This document shows, in pieces, positions 63,338 through 64,000 of a DNA stretch of 64,000 bases. A model generated the notes under the pieces. That model saw only the letters and a program-made list of their open reading frames with translations, was not told the DNA's origin and ran no database searches. Source of the DNA: Mastigamoeba balamuthi (lineage: Eukaryota; Evosea; Mastigamoebida; Mastigamoebidae); the NCBI GenBank assembly GCA_902651635.1, contig CACRSC010000035.1:255176-319175 (forward strand). Reading direction: 5' to 3'. Each line of letters opens with the position of its first letter. Positions within the stretch are counted from its first letter, which is position 1. Both the position numbers and the translations under genes were made by a program.

Positions 63338-64000
63338 CTCTCTTGCTCTTCTTTCCTTTGTTTATGAATGAAATACTGGCTGTGCCACTGAGCAGAGGTA
63401 TTTCACTGTTTTCTCAATGACGTGGCATTGAATTTCACGTCATCAAACGGAAACTTTAGTAAAAGTCATCCGAATGGAAACTGTGGGATTAAGGCCGAAG
63501 CAAGCAAGTTCCACAAGGTGTCCGGGCCCTGGACTGCCGCCATCATTTTTCCTGGACCGCTGGTCAGGCCTCATTCACACACATCACTGGGCGCCACTGT
63601 AGCCAACTGAACTAAGTGGGTATTTTGCACTGCACCTCCCACTCATTTTCTATGCCTGAAATTCGTCCACGAGGAGTGCTGATGCCAATGGCCCTGGTTA
63701 TCAAAGCTCGCAGGCCTCTTCACCCAGAATTGTACAGGACCTCGTTGATATCAACTCCTGTGGAGGCAACTGAAATAAGCACGCCTTTTCTACACCCCAC
63801 AGAATTTCGGCACATTTCTATTCCAGTATTGTGGCACTCCTTTTTTTCTGGGCAGGGAACCGTACTAGCACGGGAGGAATCACCTCCTGATGCGCACTCC
63901 CACATAAGGGGGCACCCCTGAGGGGACCCTGGAGTTTCTCCCAGTGTGCCCCCGAGGACACTCCAGGGGAACTCTGGGATACAGTCAAGCTTTGAGGGCA
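63338..64000. other. 5' flank and window end; no gene seen
   Basis: TGACGTGG and CACGTCA face each other at 63418-63442, about 81-100 bp before the ATG at 63337, where the paralogs have TGACGTCA. A short near-tandem GGGGACCCTGGAG / ACTCCAGGGGAACTC segment lies at 63920-63975. Confidence 0.4.

Noticed and set aside
1-64000. tRNA or rRNA genes, CRISPR arrays, operons, bacterial ribosome-binding sites
   Set aside because: None seen on either strand; the genes are intron-bearing and eukaryotic.

Overview
The window reads as nuclear DNA of a protist, most likely an amoebozoan close to Acanthamoeba. The evidence is GC-rich exons broken by short introns (about 50-110 bp), a protein of the form TKL kinase - class III nucleotidyl cyclase - TKL kinase, WD40/SAM/U-box proteins, a MAST-like kinase relic, and ordinary eukaryotic housekeeping genes (NOM1, a TBC-rhodanese protein, a GATA factor, an EF-hand protein). 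The species assignment is inference. No retrovirus-like or viral element was recognised. Bases 23308-23962 are an assembly gap.

Layout. 0-3 kb: tail of a membrane protein and a DUF169-like gene. 3.0-3.7 kb: a small secreted VMO-I protein. 3.7-9.3 kb: gene-poor DNA with a MITE-like element and a duplicated block. 9.3-13.2 kb: a partial extracellular-type gene and a large tandem pseudokinase with KEN-like domains. 13.5-20.4 kb: lower-GC DNA with a decayed kinase gene and loose exon-like pieces. 20.4-23 kb: a small ORF, a broken papain-family relic and a CDCA7-like zinc finger/chromodomain gene that abuts a 141-bp repeat and the gap. 24-38.2 kb: a compact block with thiamin pyrophosphokinase, two tandem secreted amidases, a TBC1D23-like gene, NOM1, an EF-hand gene, a GATA factor and a 71-aa protein. 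38.2-40.8 kb: an AT-rich island. 40.8-49.3 kb: three papain/VMO-I fusion genes with a palindromic array between two of them. 49.5-59.5 kb: the kinase-cyclase-kinase gene and two WDSUB1-like genes with a broken inverted copy between them. 59.5-61.4 kb: a long palindrome and a Tc1 remnant. 61.5-63.3 kb: a fourth papain/VMO-I fusion.

The main theme is a dispersed secreted family: signal peptide, I29 prodomain, papain (C1A) domain, VMO-I domain. In this window it has two members with an intact Cys-His-Asn triad, two with the catalytic Cys replaced by Ser, one that has lost the whole protease and keeps only signal peptide plus VMO-I, and one truncated relic. Five promoters share a TGACGTCA site, or its relic, at a fixed distance from the ATG. 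With the two secreted amidases they look like a digestive or predation secretome (inference). Many introns, some at conserved positions in this family, use GC-AG ends. All exon joins were worked out by hand from reading frame, splice-site dinucleotides and comparison between paralogs; none is confirmed by RNA.
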